Positions 43,280-53,662 of a stretch of DNA of 64,000 nucleotides are shown here, piece after piece. The position numbers were made by a program, and so were the translations under genes. The stretch's first letter is position 1, and the number at the start of each line of letters is the position of its first letter. Where the stretch lies: assembly GCA_916610825.1 (NCBI GenBank), contig OU744452.1, positions 7,224,021 through 7,288,020 on the forward strand, given 5' to 3'. Source of the DNA: Haliclystus octoradiatus (lineage: Eukaryota > Cnidaria > Staurozoa > Stauromedusae > Haliclystidae). The notes beneath the pieces are model-generated. The model was given only the letters and a program-made list of their open reading frames with translations. It had not been told where the DNA came from and did no database searches.

Positions 43280-45009
43280 TTGATTGCTCGACACCCCCCT
43301 CAAAGAAATTTCTCGGGACGGCCTTGTATACAACTATTTTGTACACAAGGAAAATTTTTGACCTATGGATTTCTTGATGCAAGGCTCGATGCTTTGCGGG
43401 CCATTTGAGATTCTTAGAAACATGACCCAAATTCAATTTTCAGACGATTATATTTGAGATTAAAAAAAAATATTAGGCCAAAGTCGAAGTTGGGGCTCAT
43501 TCTTTTAACATTCTCAGAGCAGGTATCGGATTCAAATACTGATATAAGACGAAGCTTTCGGGTTCGGTGTCTAAATTGTCGAACTCCGTAATTCTCCGGC
43601 TTAATTATTTAAATCGTGGTGCATATATGTACATCTCAGAAAACATTTGTTGCTACTGTAATTATTTATCATTTGAAAATATATTTGGAATATAACATTT
43701 GATATCGTTGTTTTATAATCATTAGTTTGAGCTTTTCTTCTTAACATTCAAACACATAGTGTAATTCAAATAACTTTAGGAAGTTAGGAGACAATGAGGA
43801 AGTTGATTTACATTTGTTTAGCAAACAAAAGTAAAAGAATTCGCATGACATGGCTTCGTTCGAGAATCCACAGGGGAATTCCGTATTGTGATGGGCACAC
43901 CCAAATAAAAACATCATTTATGAGCATATTAAACTGTTTAACAAAATTAGTAATAAAATAACTAGCAATTAATAAAGTTGGAAAGCTATTATTTAATATT
44001 CAGAAATATCTGATTGTTGAATCAATTTATCAATCAGCACTTACTTATAGGCTATATAGGAATTACCATATGATTTGAATATGATATAATCTATTTTACT
44101 TATCATCATAGTCTATAGACTTTTCTACAGACTATGTTAGTTATCATCGAATATCGATATAGATGTTAACCTCGCTTATATTTATAACCTGGCAAGTTTT
44201 TTCGAACGTTTTCTTGCTTCCTATTGGTTAGTGGAACACCGACAATTCCTAGTGTCTTCGAACGTGACGTAATAATCTGAGACAATAGGGTAGAGCTCGA
44301 GACAATTAGGTCGCGACAATATGTCGAGACAATAGCGTCTTCAGGGTTTCAAGTCTGACGCGTAAAAAAAGTTTTGTTTACAAATTTTTGTAAACTTTTC
44401 GACAATGGCTGAATCTATAAGATTTGCTACCAATACTATTGGGTTTTGCAGTGAGTCTCACGCTTTTACCCTGATTCTCACGATCTCGCGGTTTCTCTCA
44501 CTTTCTCACGGCAAAATCCAATCTTGAGAAATTGTCCCTACTTTCTGTGTATGAACTTTCTGTGTTTGATAATCTAAGTAATGTTCAAACATCTTAATTT
44601 ATCCTCTGTTGGATTATTCTAGTTGTTGTTTCTGAACTGTTTTCATGTTCTCAAGTGTCAACATTATTCAAAATGATGTCGTAAATTTTCGTTTTCAAGC
44701 CATTCTGAATCCATGGTGAAATGCATGCTCCAAACCCCCTATAATTGGGCCGTCCCTTCGGGACGACCCCTATATTTTATCCCCAAAATACAGAATTCCC
44801 AAACTCTCACTATCTTTTCAAATCTCAAGTTGGATGGTCTGCCAATAGCATAGAATAGCATCTCCAAATTCTGCATCTAGTTATATAAATTACGTTCAAA
44901 TCTTTAACTAAATTGTAAACAAGTATTTAAGCAAACGATGAACAAAGTTGTTGTAATGACTGCGTCTTTTCCTTGCACCTCTGTTCCTGAATAATTCATA
45001 TCATTTCAT
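43280..45009. other. no gene recognised; GAGACAAT cluster
   Basis: At 44279-44335 the octamer GAGACAAT or close variants occur four times at 15-20-bp spacing in a GC-richer patch (AGGTCGCGACAATATGTCGA). This could be a small satellite or a factor-binding cluster. No gene was found in the rest. Confidence 0.3.
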
Positions 45010-45661
45010 AAAATCTAATGCGATTTCTAAAAGCTTGTATATATTTTTTTTAGATTGATGCATCATGAGTTTTATATATGGAAAAATTATTCAGAGGGTT
45101 TTAAACCAAGAAAAAATCAATAAACATTGCAAAAGAAAGCTAATTTACGGATTAAATGTATTCTTTCCAACGAAAGACGATCATGTTTACGTAAAAAATA
45201 CAATGGCAACCATCAATAACGACAATATAGTCACAAGATTAACAGACTTTGAGTATAGAAATGATGGATTAAGCAATGAAAAATGTAAGAATACATTTAT
45301 ATTCGATGCAAGTCCTCTTTTAATCAATAATACGGTTAATATTTTATTGGCAGCCACGACATCTCTTGTTATCGGAAATATGACATCCTTTGATACTATT
45401 TACGAGAAAATATTGCCTATCAGCTACAATGAAAATCATTGTGAATGCGAGAGCGATACTTCCAATGGACATTTTCTACTGCTGATTGCATTCTTAATTA
45501 TGTTGATATCATTTGTTGGGTTGTTTATTGTTTGTATGTTGTTTCACAAAGAAATCCGTACAACACTTATGAAAGGTATTTCTACTCAATCAAAGACCTA
45601 TGAGTCAAAAATAGTAGATATTGAAGAACGACGTTGAGATGGACCGATTCAAAAGACTATT
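45010..45661 (+). repeat. inverted duplication, left arm (652 bp)
   Basis: Begins AAAATCTAATGCGATTTCTA and ends CGATTCAAAAGACTATT. The reverse complement occupies 46180-46831. By hand comparison the coding parts differ at 14 of 573 bases. Confidence 0.85.
45065..45637 (+). CDS. single-pass membrane protein, copy 1 (190 aa)
   Basis: ATG at 45065 follows an in-frame TGA and an acceptor-like TATTTTTTTTAG (45041-45052), so an upstream 5' UTR exon is possible. Residues 1-135 have no signal peptide but carry N-glycosylation-type sites (INNTVN, GNMTSF) and Cys residues near the membrane (NHCECES). A clear membrane segment follows: HFLLLIAFLIMLISFVGLFI, then VCMLF. A roughly 30-residue charged tail ends DIEERR. 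A type I or type III membrane protein is likely. I do not recognise the family. The twin at 46203-46775 is intact as well. Alternatives are a spliced gene whose signal-peptide exon lies upstream, or an element-encoded envelope-like protein. Confidence 0.6.
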   Translation: MSFIYGKIIQRVLNQEKINKHCKRKLIYGLNVFFPTKDDHVYVKNTMATINNDNIVTRLTDFEYRNDGLSNEKCKNTFIFDASPLLINNTVNILLAATTSLVIGNMTSFDTIYEKILPISYNENHCECESDTSNGHFLLLIAFLIMLISFVGLFIVCMLFHKEIRTTLMKGISTQSKTYESKIVDIEERR

Positions 45662-46179
45662 GAATCGAGTCATGATCATTTATAGAATAGTGTATTTTAA
45701 GGCCTTTAAACAACTTAATTCAAGTATGAATCTACGTTTTTATTTTATACTTTAACTAACAGATATTTCGTTATTTTGCTGTTGTTCCTAGAAGCCTGTT
45801 TTTTTAAACTAATTTGGTTTATTTTGTCGATTTTTTAATAAAGCTGATTTAATTTTCTCTTTATATTTGCTGTTACTATCATTGTGTAAATCAATACATT
45901 TGTTCATAAATTTTGCACCACGAAAAGAAAAAGATCGCTTTCCACAATTCCACGGTCTGAATACTTTTAATATGATGTATATGGATTACATTATGACAGG
46001 GTATAATTTAATTACAATCTACGCATGTTCTATATCTATCAATTGATTATAAAAAAGTTGAACAATACTGTAATAGAAATGTGCTATATACCAATGTATA
46101 CATCTTGCTGTTTTGATTCCTTCCAAATCAGTTCTTAGTGCGAAAAGTGGTATTTATAGCTTAAAAGGTTCTGAATAGA
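45662..46179. other. spacer of the inverted duplication, with a possible LINE fragment
   Basis: The 518-bp spacer is not palindromic. On its minus strand near 45930-45965 the frame reads GKRSFSFRGAKF, resembling the SFSFRGAKLWN block near the end of LINE ORF2 proteins. It is short and weak. The single-copy spacer separates the two facing coding arms. Confidence 0.35.
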
Positions 46180-46831
46180 ATAGTCTTTTGAATCGGTCCA
46201 TCTCAACGTCGTTCTTCAATATCTACTATGTTTGACTCATAGATCTTTGATTGAGTAGAAATACCTTTCATAAGATTTTTACGGATTTCTTTGTGAAACA
46301 ACATACAAACAATAAACAACCCAACAAATGAAATCAACATAATTAAGAATGCAATCAGCAGTAGAAAATGTCCATTGGAAGTATCGCTCTCGCATTCACA
46401 ACGATTTCCATTGTAGCTGATAGGCAATATTTTCTCGTAAATAGTATCAAATGATGTCATATTACCGATAACAAGAGATGTCGTGGCTGCCAATAAAATA
46501 TTAACCGTATTATTGATTAAAAGAGGACTTGCATCGAATATAAATGTATTCTTACATTTTTCATTGCTTAATCCATCATTTCTATACTCAAAGTCTGTTA
46601 ATCTTGTGACTATATTGTCGTTATTGATGGTTGCCATTGTATTTTTTACGTAAACATGATCGTCTTTCGTTGGAAAGAATACATTTAATCCGTTAATTAG
46701 CTTTCTCTTGCAATGTTTATTGATTTTTTCTTGGTTTAAAACCCTGTGAATCATTTTTCCATATATAAAACTCATGATGCATCAATCTAAAAAAAGATAA
46801 ATACAAGCTTTTAGAAATCGCATTAGATTTT
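46180..46831 (-). repeat. inverted duplication, right arm (652 bp)
   Basis: Mirror of 45010-45661, including the acceptor-like TTTTTTTAG before the start codon and 24 bases past the stop codon. Homology ends abruptly at both sides. Confidence 0.85.
46203..46775 (-). CDS. single-pass membrane protein, copy 2 (190 aa)
   Basis: Intact frame of identical length to copy 1. Nine residue differences were seen: KMIH for KIIQ (two), N for Y at 28, GNR for ENH (two), KN for TT in the tail (two), I for T, and N for K near the end. The transmembrane segment and glycosylation-type sites are unchanged. Of the 14 base differences I counted 4 as silent, so the pair does not show strong purifying selection by this crude count. 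The copies are transcribed toward each other across the spacer. Confidence 0.6.
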   Translation of the reverse strand: MSFIYGKMIHRVLNQEKINKHCKRKLINGLNVFFPTKDDHVYVKNTMATINNDNIVTRLTDFEYRNDGLSNEKCKNTFIFDASPLLINNTVNILLAATTSLVIGNMTSFDTIYEKILPISYNGNRCECESDTSNGHFLLLIAFLIMLISFVGLFIVCMLFHKEIRKNLMKGISTQSKIYESNIVDIEERR

Positions 46832-47970
46832 GTCAAAGTTAATTACAAAATTGTCCCTTCTACCGTCTAATTCCCAAGAAATTGGGATATGGAAACATGC
46901 AAATTCTATTTCCACTAGACTTCGAGTTGCATGCAAATGCATGCTTATATTGAGTTGTGAATCATCTGGTTTAACTGGCTCAAAATAAATGCATGAACAA
47001 ATCTATGTAGATAAGCCGATCGAAGCCGCAATTTAATTGAGAAATTTACAAAATTTGGTACTATCTAGTTTATCCCAAAGCACGTGGAAGTAGTAGCCAT
47101 AGCCCCCCCAAAAAAACCCAAGAAACATCACAAACCCGAATATCATACTGAATGTCATAAAGTTCAAGTTGCAAGGTAACAATTTGTCGGGGGATTTTCT
47201 AAATTAAATTGTGTTTCACCTATACAACATCGGCATAGCCCGGAGAAATACCAATAATTGTTCACTACTCATAACGTGTTTATTCAACATTTGATTCAGG
47301 TGACTTTTGAATAAGTATATAGAATGGGAAAACTATTTATTACTTCTTACATCTTATTTCATCAATTATTTTCAGCCATGAACAGTACTTTCTACATATT
47401 TCAAGTCGTATAGTCAAGGTAGTGTCGATAATCATGCTAGCTAAATACTTTTCCAATTTTATCTACTTTTAAAACACTAACAACGTGCCAAATAATGCCA
47501 TTTCGTTGCCACAGTACGAGGGGGGTGATTTTGCTTGAACACTACACTGATTCAGGATAAATCATCGCCGTGTGAATCGAGTTTGACCCTAATTCAGCTT
47601 CATACGCATGAAACAGTCCTATCTTTAATAGCATGATTACTGGTTTTATTTAAAAGTAGATTATTACATAGTCCTGTGTAAACGACTCGCCGACTCTCAA
47701 AAGTGAAGCAATATTCTCATTTGAATTGATTATATAAATAGGGCCATTATTACAACTCCCGGGTTTGTCTGCATTTTATTTAGCTTCATCACTAAACACT
47801 GTAAAACAACACTCACATCATGGCAACATTTATAAATCCATCGATTTGATTATTCAAGAATTGATTCAATCCACTTTCCCGAAAGAAAAAACTATTTATT
47901 ATTGTTTACATTTTGTAGTTAAATACACTGATCCCATCAAACTGTTCAATCGAGTTTCATCGCATTTGAA
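46832..47970. other. no gene recognised
   Basis: AT-rich. Contains CCCCCCAAAAAAACCC near 47104 and a GACTCGCCGACTC string near 47686 that echoes the ends of the 32495-33690 palindrome arms. No supported ORF. Confidence 0.35.
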
Positions 47971-47974
47971 TCCT

Positions 47975-48308
47975 TGTAGTGGATTGTTTTATGTCTATTG
48001 TCTTATCCATTAATGTATTTCCTTTGTTAACTGTAAAGCTTCCGTTTGTAATCACGTATACCTTGTAATGTAAATCACTGTATGAATATATCAACTCTCT
48101 TCACGTCTGCCCTTCGTGGCGACAACATCTACATTAGCAAAGCTGGTCCACCTTCATAGAGGCTCTGTTTATCAACGGTAATATTAACCCTTCATTCATC
48201 CTCTCCCTGTTGGTGGCCAGCTACAACTATTACACAAATATATATCTTATCAACGCCTATGTATGTGTGGTGGTATTAATCAATACATCGTTCATTCCAC
48301 CCGCTACA
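47975..48308 (+). repeat. 5' LTR of the TRIM-like element
   Basis: Terminal TGTAG...CTACA inverted ends. It is followed by TA and then the primer-binding site TGGTGACCCCGACG. Confidence 0.9.
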
Positions 48309-48907
48309 TATTGGTGACCCCGACGTGATCTGAAAAACGCAGCCGAATATTACGCGTCGTAAACCCTGGTTAGCATATGGTTATATCTGGTAACATTTTG
48401 GTTGAAATTCGCTCCTGGGTGAGTGTTATCACGAAGAAAAAAAAGAAGAAAATAATTGAATGCACTCACGCCGTCACAAGCCAAGTCTGGCAGGAACCAC
48501 GAAAATTATTAGGGCTTAACCCGACAAGAAAATAAAGATTGCCAGGCTTGAGCACAAAGAATTGTAACAACAAAACAACATTACCAACATAGATACATAA
48601 CACCATCAAAAACAGAAGGTCAAAAAGATAGGATATATACAATCATGACTTGCACAAAGGCACACAACAAAGAATTATTAAATATTTACAAGATTTTGTC
48701 GCTACAACCATACAACACATATCCAACTATACAACATGAAAGAAAACAAACAATCTAATTCATCTAACTCAATCAAAACATTATTATTAACTTATTTTAA
48801 ATCATATTTTATTTTATTATACGTATTTTATTCATTCATTCGTCCTGTATATATTATTTCATATCTTTCACTCACAGACGGGACTCCGTCTCCGTGGGGG
48901 GAAGTTA

Positions 48908-49241
48908 TGTAGTGGATTGTTTTATGTCTATTGTCTTATCCATTAATGTATTTCCTTTGTTAACTGTAAAGCTTCCGTTTGTAATCACGTATACCTTGTA
49001 ATGTAAATCACTGTATGAATATATCAACTCTCTTCACGTCTGCCCTTCGTGGCGACAACATCTACATTAGCAAAGCTGGTCCACCTTCATAGAGGCTCTG
49101 TTTATCAACGGTAATATTAACCCTTCATTCATCCTCTCCCTGTTGGTGGCCAGCTACAACTATTACACAAATATATATCTTATCAACGCCTATGTATGTG
49201 TGGTGGTATTAATCAATACATCGTTCATTCCACCCGCTACA
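48908..49241 (+). repeat. 3' LTR of the TRIM-like element
   Basis: No difference from the 5' LTR was found by reading. It is preceded by the purine tract and followed by the TCCT target duplication. Confidence 0.9.
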
Positions 49242-49245
49242 TCCT

Positions 49246-51180
49246 CGTTAAATCTATATATGCGATCGCTCATATATAATAATAATAATAATTTGTTGTC
49301 GATGATGAAGAGGAAGTTTGTATGTATATTGTTTTCTATATTAATGTCTTTTCATTAATTGCCGGCTATCATTATCAGTAGACATGTGAGATTATGTTGA
49401 ATAAATAAGAATTTCCCCAGCATGGGTTTGTTTACAAATGTGATATCGTTCCTATCCAAACAGTTTATAAATAATTTTCAAAAAACATTGATTATATAAT
49501 TTCCATTCTGACGCATGACCATACAGGAAACAAAAGATCGATCTGCACTGTTGCTCAGAGACAATAGAAAGTCATTCAAGTGCGAAACTGCTTAGTTAGC
49601 GCTTCAGTCTGAGAAAGCATTGTTGTTGAAAATGGAAACAGTTTTCATTGGTTTTTATCAACTTCGATGTATTTATTTAAGAAATGAAGCCGGCCATGTA
49701 CGCCTCTGGTTAATAACGAATCCATTGATATGTGTTTCAAGTCAATTGCATCAAAAATGGAACCGTGAATCCCCGCCTTACATAAAATGGAAATAGCGTA
49801 AATTTAAAAGTAGATTTTATAATTCGTTGAATATCCAATCTGTATTTTGAGAATAAAATAATGTAATAATGAATTGAGGTACTTTATAAAATCTTGACAT
49901 CAGGATCGTCTTTCATATCTGTTTTCTCATTTCTGCGACCAGTTGATGTCCATTTTAGCTTAGAATGGTTTAGCCATTAAATTGCTATCCTTGCCAAAAC
50001 TGTCCTGATCATGGGATTATATTGCTTGTCAGTTTAGCAGCTCTAAGCTGTTCCTTGCGAATTAGGTTACCTTTCCCGAAATCCTCCAGATATTCTATAC
50101 TGCCGTACAACATATAATCAGGAACCATATACGTCGAACTATCCTTATATCATACCATGTAACTATAAGATAGCTGTATATAATTGAGAAATGAAGATAA
50201 GCTGGACCTTTTCATTTCAATTTAATAGTTCTTAAATAATATGAATCTTGTTCTTAATGTTTAGTTCATTGAAAGGACAACAGGACTTCCAATTATTCTG
50301 ATCTCTCGTGAGGTACCACGGGTGCGAGATGTGGGATACATTGGAAACATGATCCAACAATCTCGAAACCTATACTTAAAACCACTATAGGAAAATGTCA
50401 GTGTAACTTTCTTACTAAATAGGGGAAAGTTTGTTTAGTATATGATGCTCAATGAGTCTTATTAATATATATATATATTTTTTCTCTCGAAACTTTTGAT
50501 AGATTTTTTTCCACGAGTAATTCTGATAAATGTTATGAACTGAAATTTAGGGTTTTTATATGGTTCGACCTTCCGTTTCGAATATACATCTTATTTTTTC
50601 CATACCTTCAATTTGACATCCTGCATCACAAAACCTATATTCTAAAATATCACGAAGGTTTTCTGCGATCTGATTGGTCGAATAAGCGTGCATGAAATCC
50701 TAGGGTAAAACATGGCTCCGAAAACCGGGAAAAACCGCAAGCTTCTCAAAGTTTGATCTGTGATAAAGTACAGAATTTTTAACTTTTTGATAACAATCCA
50801 ATAAATATCTCAATAATTGCTACGATTTACAAAACGACATTTAGCTCAAGATGTTTATATTTATTGAAAAGCGTGGTGAATGAGTTATTGGTCGTGTAAC
50901 ATGCAAAATAAAAACACAGAATGAAAGACAATTATAGGCTACGTCGCTGTTTCAAGGTAAACCTAAAATTTAGATAACAATAGCTGCATTAATTTGCTAA
51001 AGAACTATTGTACCACTTATATTACAGATGTTCTTGTATATGTCTTTCTTTATTCGACAATATCTATGTTGTTGTGGGATTCTCTTTGCTTGGTTTATGA
51101 TTTGAAATTGAATTTTAAATTGTGAATTCATGAATTGAAAATTCGCCGTCGAATGAGATTCCGACATTTGTTTTATTTTA
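49246..51180. other. no gene recognised
   Basis: AT-rich with a (TAA)n run at about 49279-49292 and a (TA)n run at about 50465-50480. No supported coding or RNA feature. Confidence 0.4.
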
Positions 51181-51182
51181 GA

Positions 51183-51371
51183 AAAGGGTTACCACATGCT
51201 TGCAAATGTTTGTATTCATATTTACTAAACTCGAAAATGTTGGGAGACACTCGGGAAGCTAAAAATCACTCGCTCGGAGCTCGTGATTTTTTAGCGCTTC
51301 ACTCGTGTCTCCCAACATTTTCTCGTTTAGTAAATATGAATACAAACATGGCAAGTATGTGGTAACCCTTT
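51183..51371. repeat. near-perfect 189-bp hairpin (snap-back MITE)
   Basis: AAAGGGTTACCACATGCTTG at 51183 is mirrored by the reverse complement ending at 51371. The arms share TTGTATTCATATTTACTAAA and AAAATGTTGGGAGACAC, and they meet at a GAGCTC-containing centre near 51278. A transcript would fold into a long stem. The ORF crossing it (51135-51365) is a by-product. Confidence 0.75.
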
Positions 51372-53060
51372 ATTCATATCTTCCATTCTCCAAACAATCT
51401 TTTCAATTCTATCTTACTCAATAAATATCCCAATTGGCTTATTGTTACACTTCCCCTTCCGAATCCGAGGGGGAGATAGTAAAAAAGATAGTACTATACA
51501 TAGAGAGAAAGCTTTTTCATAGATTACTATGATGAATTGCTGGATAATTATTCAAAGAAGAGATTTTTAACCCTGATGATGTATTTGGGAAAGACCGTGA
51601 TCTAGAATGTATATTGTTAAGGGACACCAATATGGTCGATGGGAAAAGTCCTACAGTCAAGCATTCAGTCACGAATTTACGATCTTTACCTAATAGCAGC
51701 TCAACTTACCATACAATAGCAGTACATTGACTTCTTATATCACAAATAAAATACCAATTAAAATTTCCTCAATATGCCAGGAAAAATTTATTAGGACTGA
51801 ATACTGCGTATGTATTGCAATTTATATAGCCTATATTTTCATTGTAGTGATGGAACAGTAGAAAATTCATTCAAGTCTATCGGCTTAAGACGGGAAAATC
51901 CCTTCATGCGGCGAAGATGGATTCAGGGGATTCTCCCGGGGAATCTTTATCTTGATGATAATAACTCGGGAAGCTAGACGTGCGAAGCATGAAGATAAGC
52001 CAATTAATTGTAGAAATATATGTGTACAAACTATGAAAACTATTCTAATCTCTTTTATAGTGCGCAAATGTATATCTATATACATTACTGTTAGATTAGA
52101 CATATAGTTGATAGATTTTAAATTTGGAAGTTATAATTATGATTAATTGGAAGACTCAAGTTATGTGAAATATTCAAATGAACGTCAATAATACAGAATG
52201 TTATTTAAAACATGTAATTTTTATAAGAAACCTATAGCAACAGCTATACAGTGTAACCCGTTTAAGAGCAATTCGGATAAGTGCCAATTCCGATTCTGTG
52301 CAACTAGTTATCTCTTGTATCATCAATAGTTTTTTAAAATTTGAGCGGTTTTAGTACACAAAGCTTCTTGAAAGTTTCTTAATGTTCAGATTTCAGACGT
52401 GTAAAAAGGCAAGAAAAATCTCAAAATATGTAACGATTTATTGAACTCAATGGAATAGCATATTTTTATTTAAAAAGTTTTCAGGTTTTGAAGAAGTACT
52501 AAAATTTCTTAAATATTTTGAGCTCTTAGTCCTTAGTTTCTGAAACGGCTTTCGTATGAAAAAAGACACATCTATTGTTCCTGTATTCTTTGACGAAGAA
52601 TACGCCTTGAAAATGAAACAGAAAATATAATTCGAGAGTGTTGAATGATAAGAAGGCTGCATCGCGAAATAGTAAAGTAGTTTTAATGATGGTGCCAGAT
52701 TTTATGAAGCTAAGCATTAGCTCTCAATATCTTCCCATGAGTGTCGTTACTTGAACGACGATATAAAGAGCTCTTTCACATCGGCCATGTTGGTGTAGTA
52801 TACCAATACCTCGCGGGGTCATCCCAGTGGGCAAAATTGGTCGATATCATGTCGAAATTTAGTCGATATCTACGTCGAGAATTGAGTTAGATTTGCAAGG
52901 CGATCTGACTAGATATCGACGTCGATAAATCGACAAAAGCCCCACCCTTTAATTTATAGTAAATTACGTCATAATGTAAAATTGAATGCTGCGTCATGAT
53001 CTCGTATTTCTCTCTCTTGGGCCTCTTATCGATTGTGAGAACAAAATTCAGTGGGCTTGC
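51372..53060. other. no gene; ATATCGACGTCGAT palindrome cluster at 52840-52940
   Basis: Near 52842-52935 the strings GGTCGATATC, AGTCGATATCTACGTCGA, and AGATATCGACGTCGATAAAT form several overlapping inverted repeats. This may be the end of another short element. Nothing else in this stretch is supported. Confidence 0.35.
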
Positions 53061-53061
53061 T

Positions 53062-53662
53062 GGGTAAACAGAAAATTCAACAGGCTGCACGGAGTCATGC
53101 GCATTAGCACCCTGTCCCGTCTGATATTTTGGCCACATCTTAATTGAATCTAAATCTCGCACGATTGACTGTACTTCGGTTTGATTTGTATTTCAAACTC
53201 AACTTGACTTTGAGATTTTTGATGGCGGCCAGAACAATGGCCGTCTTGTCCGAAAGTAACGAGATTAAAGTTTCAAAACAACAGCTTTCGACAATATTCA
53301 TCGTCATATAATATAATTCGTGTGAATACGAAGTTATTATCCTAGTAATCGTAGAATTCCAATACAGTTGATGTAATATTGATCAACCATTTGCTCGTCT
53401 ACGTTGTTACTTATCAACGAACAGAGTAGCCTACGATGCATTTTTAAATATGTATGATTGAAAATTGGAGAGGGTAAGGGAAGATATTTGAAAAATTAAC
53501 ATGAAATATGGTGTAATCATTTTTCATAGGCTAGCCTACCTTTAAATCATAGTCTATAACCTACATTAATCAGGAATGTAAGGAAAGGAGCTCACTCAAT
53601 CAACTGCAGTAATAATTGATGATAGTGAGGCTTAGTGATCCACTGTCTATCATATGGTTATC
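53062..53662. repeat. left inverted-repeat arm (about 600 bp)
   Basis: Outer end GGTAAACAGAAAATTCAACA, inner end AGTGATCCACTGTCTATCAT. Contains a GATGGCGGCCAGAACAATGG block that is repeated in the right arm. Confidence 0.65.

Larger units (their letters stand above)
47975..49241 (+). mobile_element. miniature LTR retrotransposon (TRIM-like), 1.27 kb
   Basis: Two 334-bp LTRs (47975-48308 and 48908-49241) start TGTAGTGG and end CCGCTACA and appear identical throughout. Target duplication TCCT occurs at 47971-47974 and 49242-49245. Two bases after the left LTR comes TGGTGACCCCGACGTGATC, a textbook-type primer-binding site. The right LTR is preceded by GTGGGGGGAAGTTA, a polypurine tract. The 599-bp interior has no coding capacity. 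It therefore needs proteins from another element, and identical LTRs imply very recent insertion. Confidence 0.9.
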
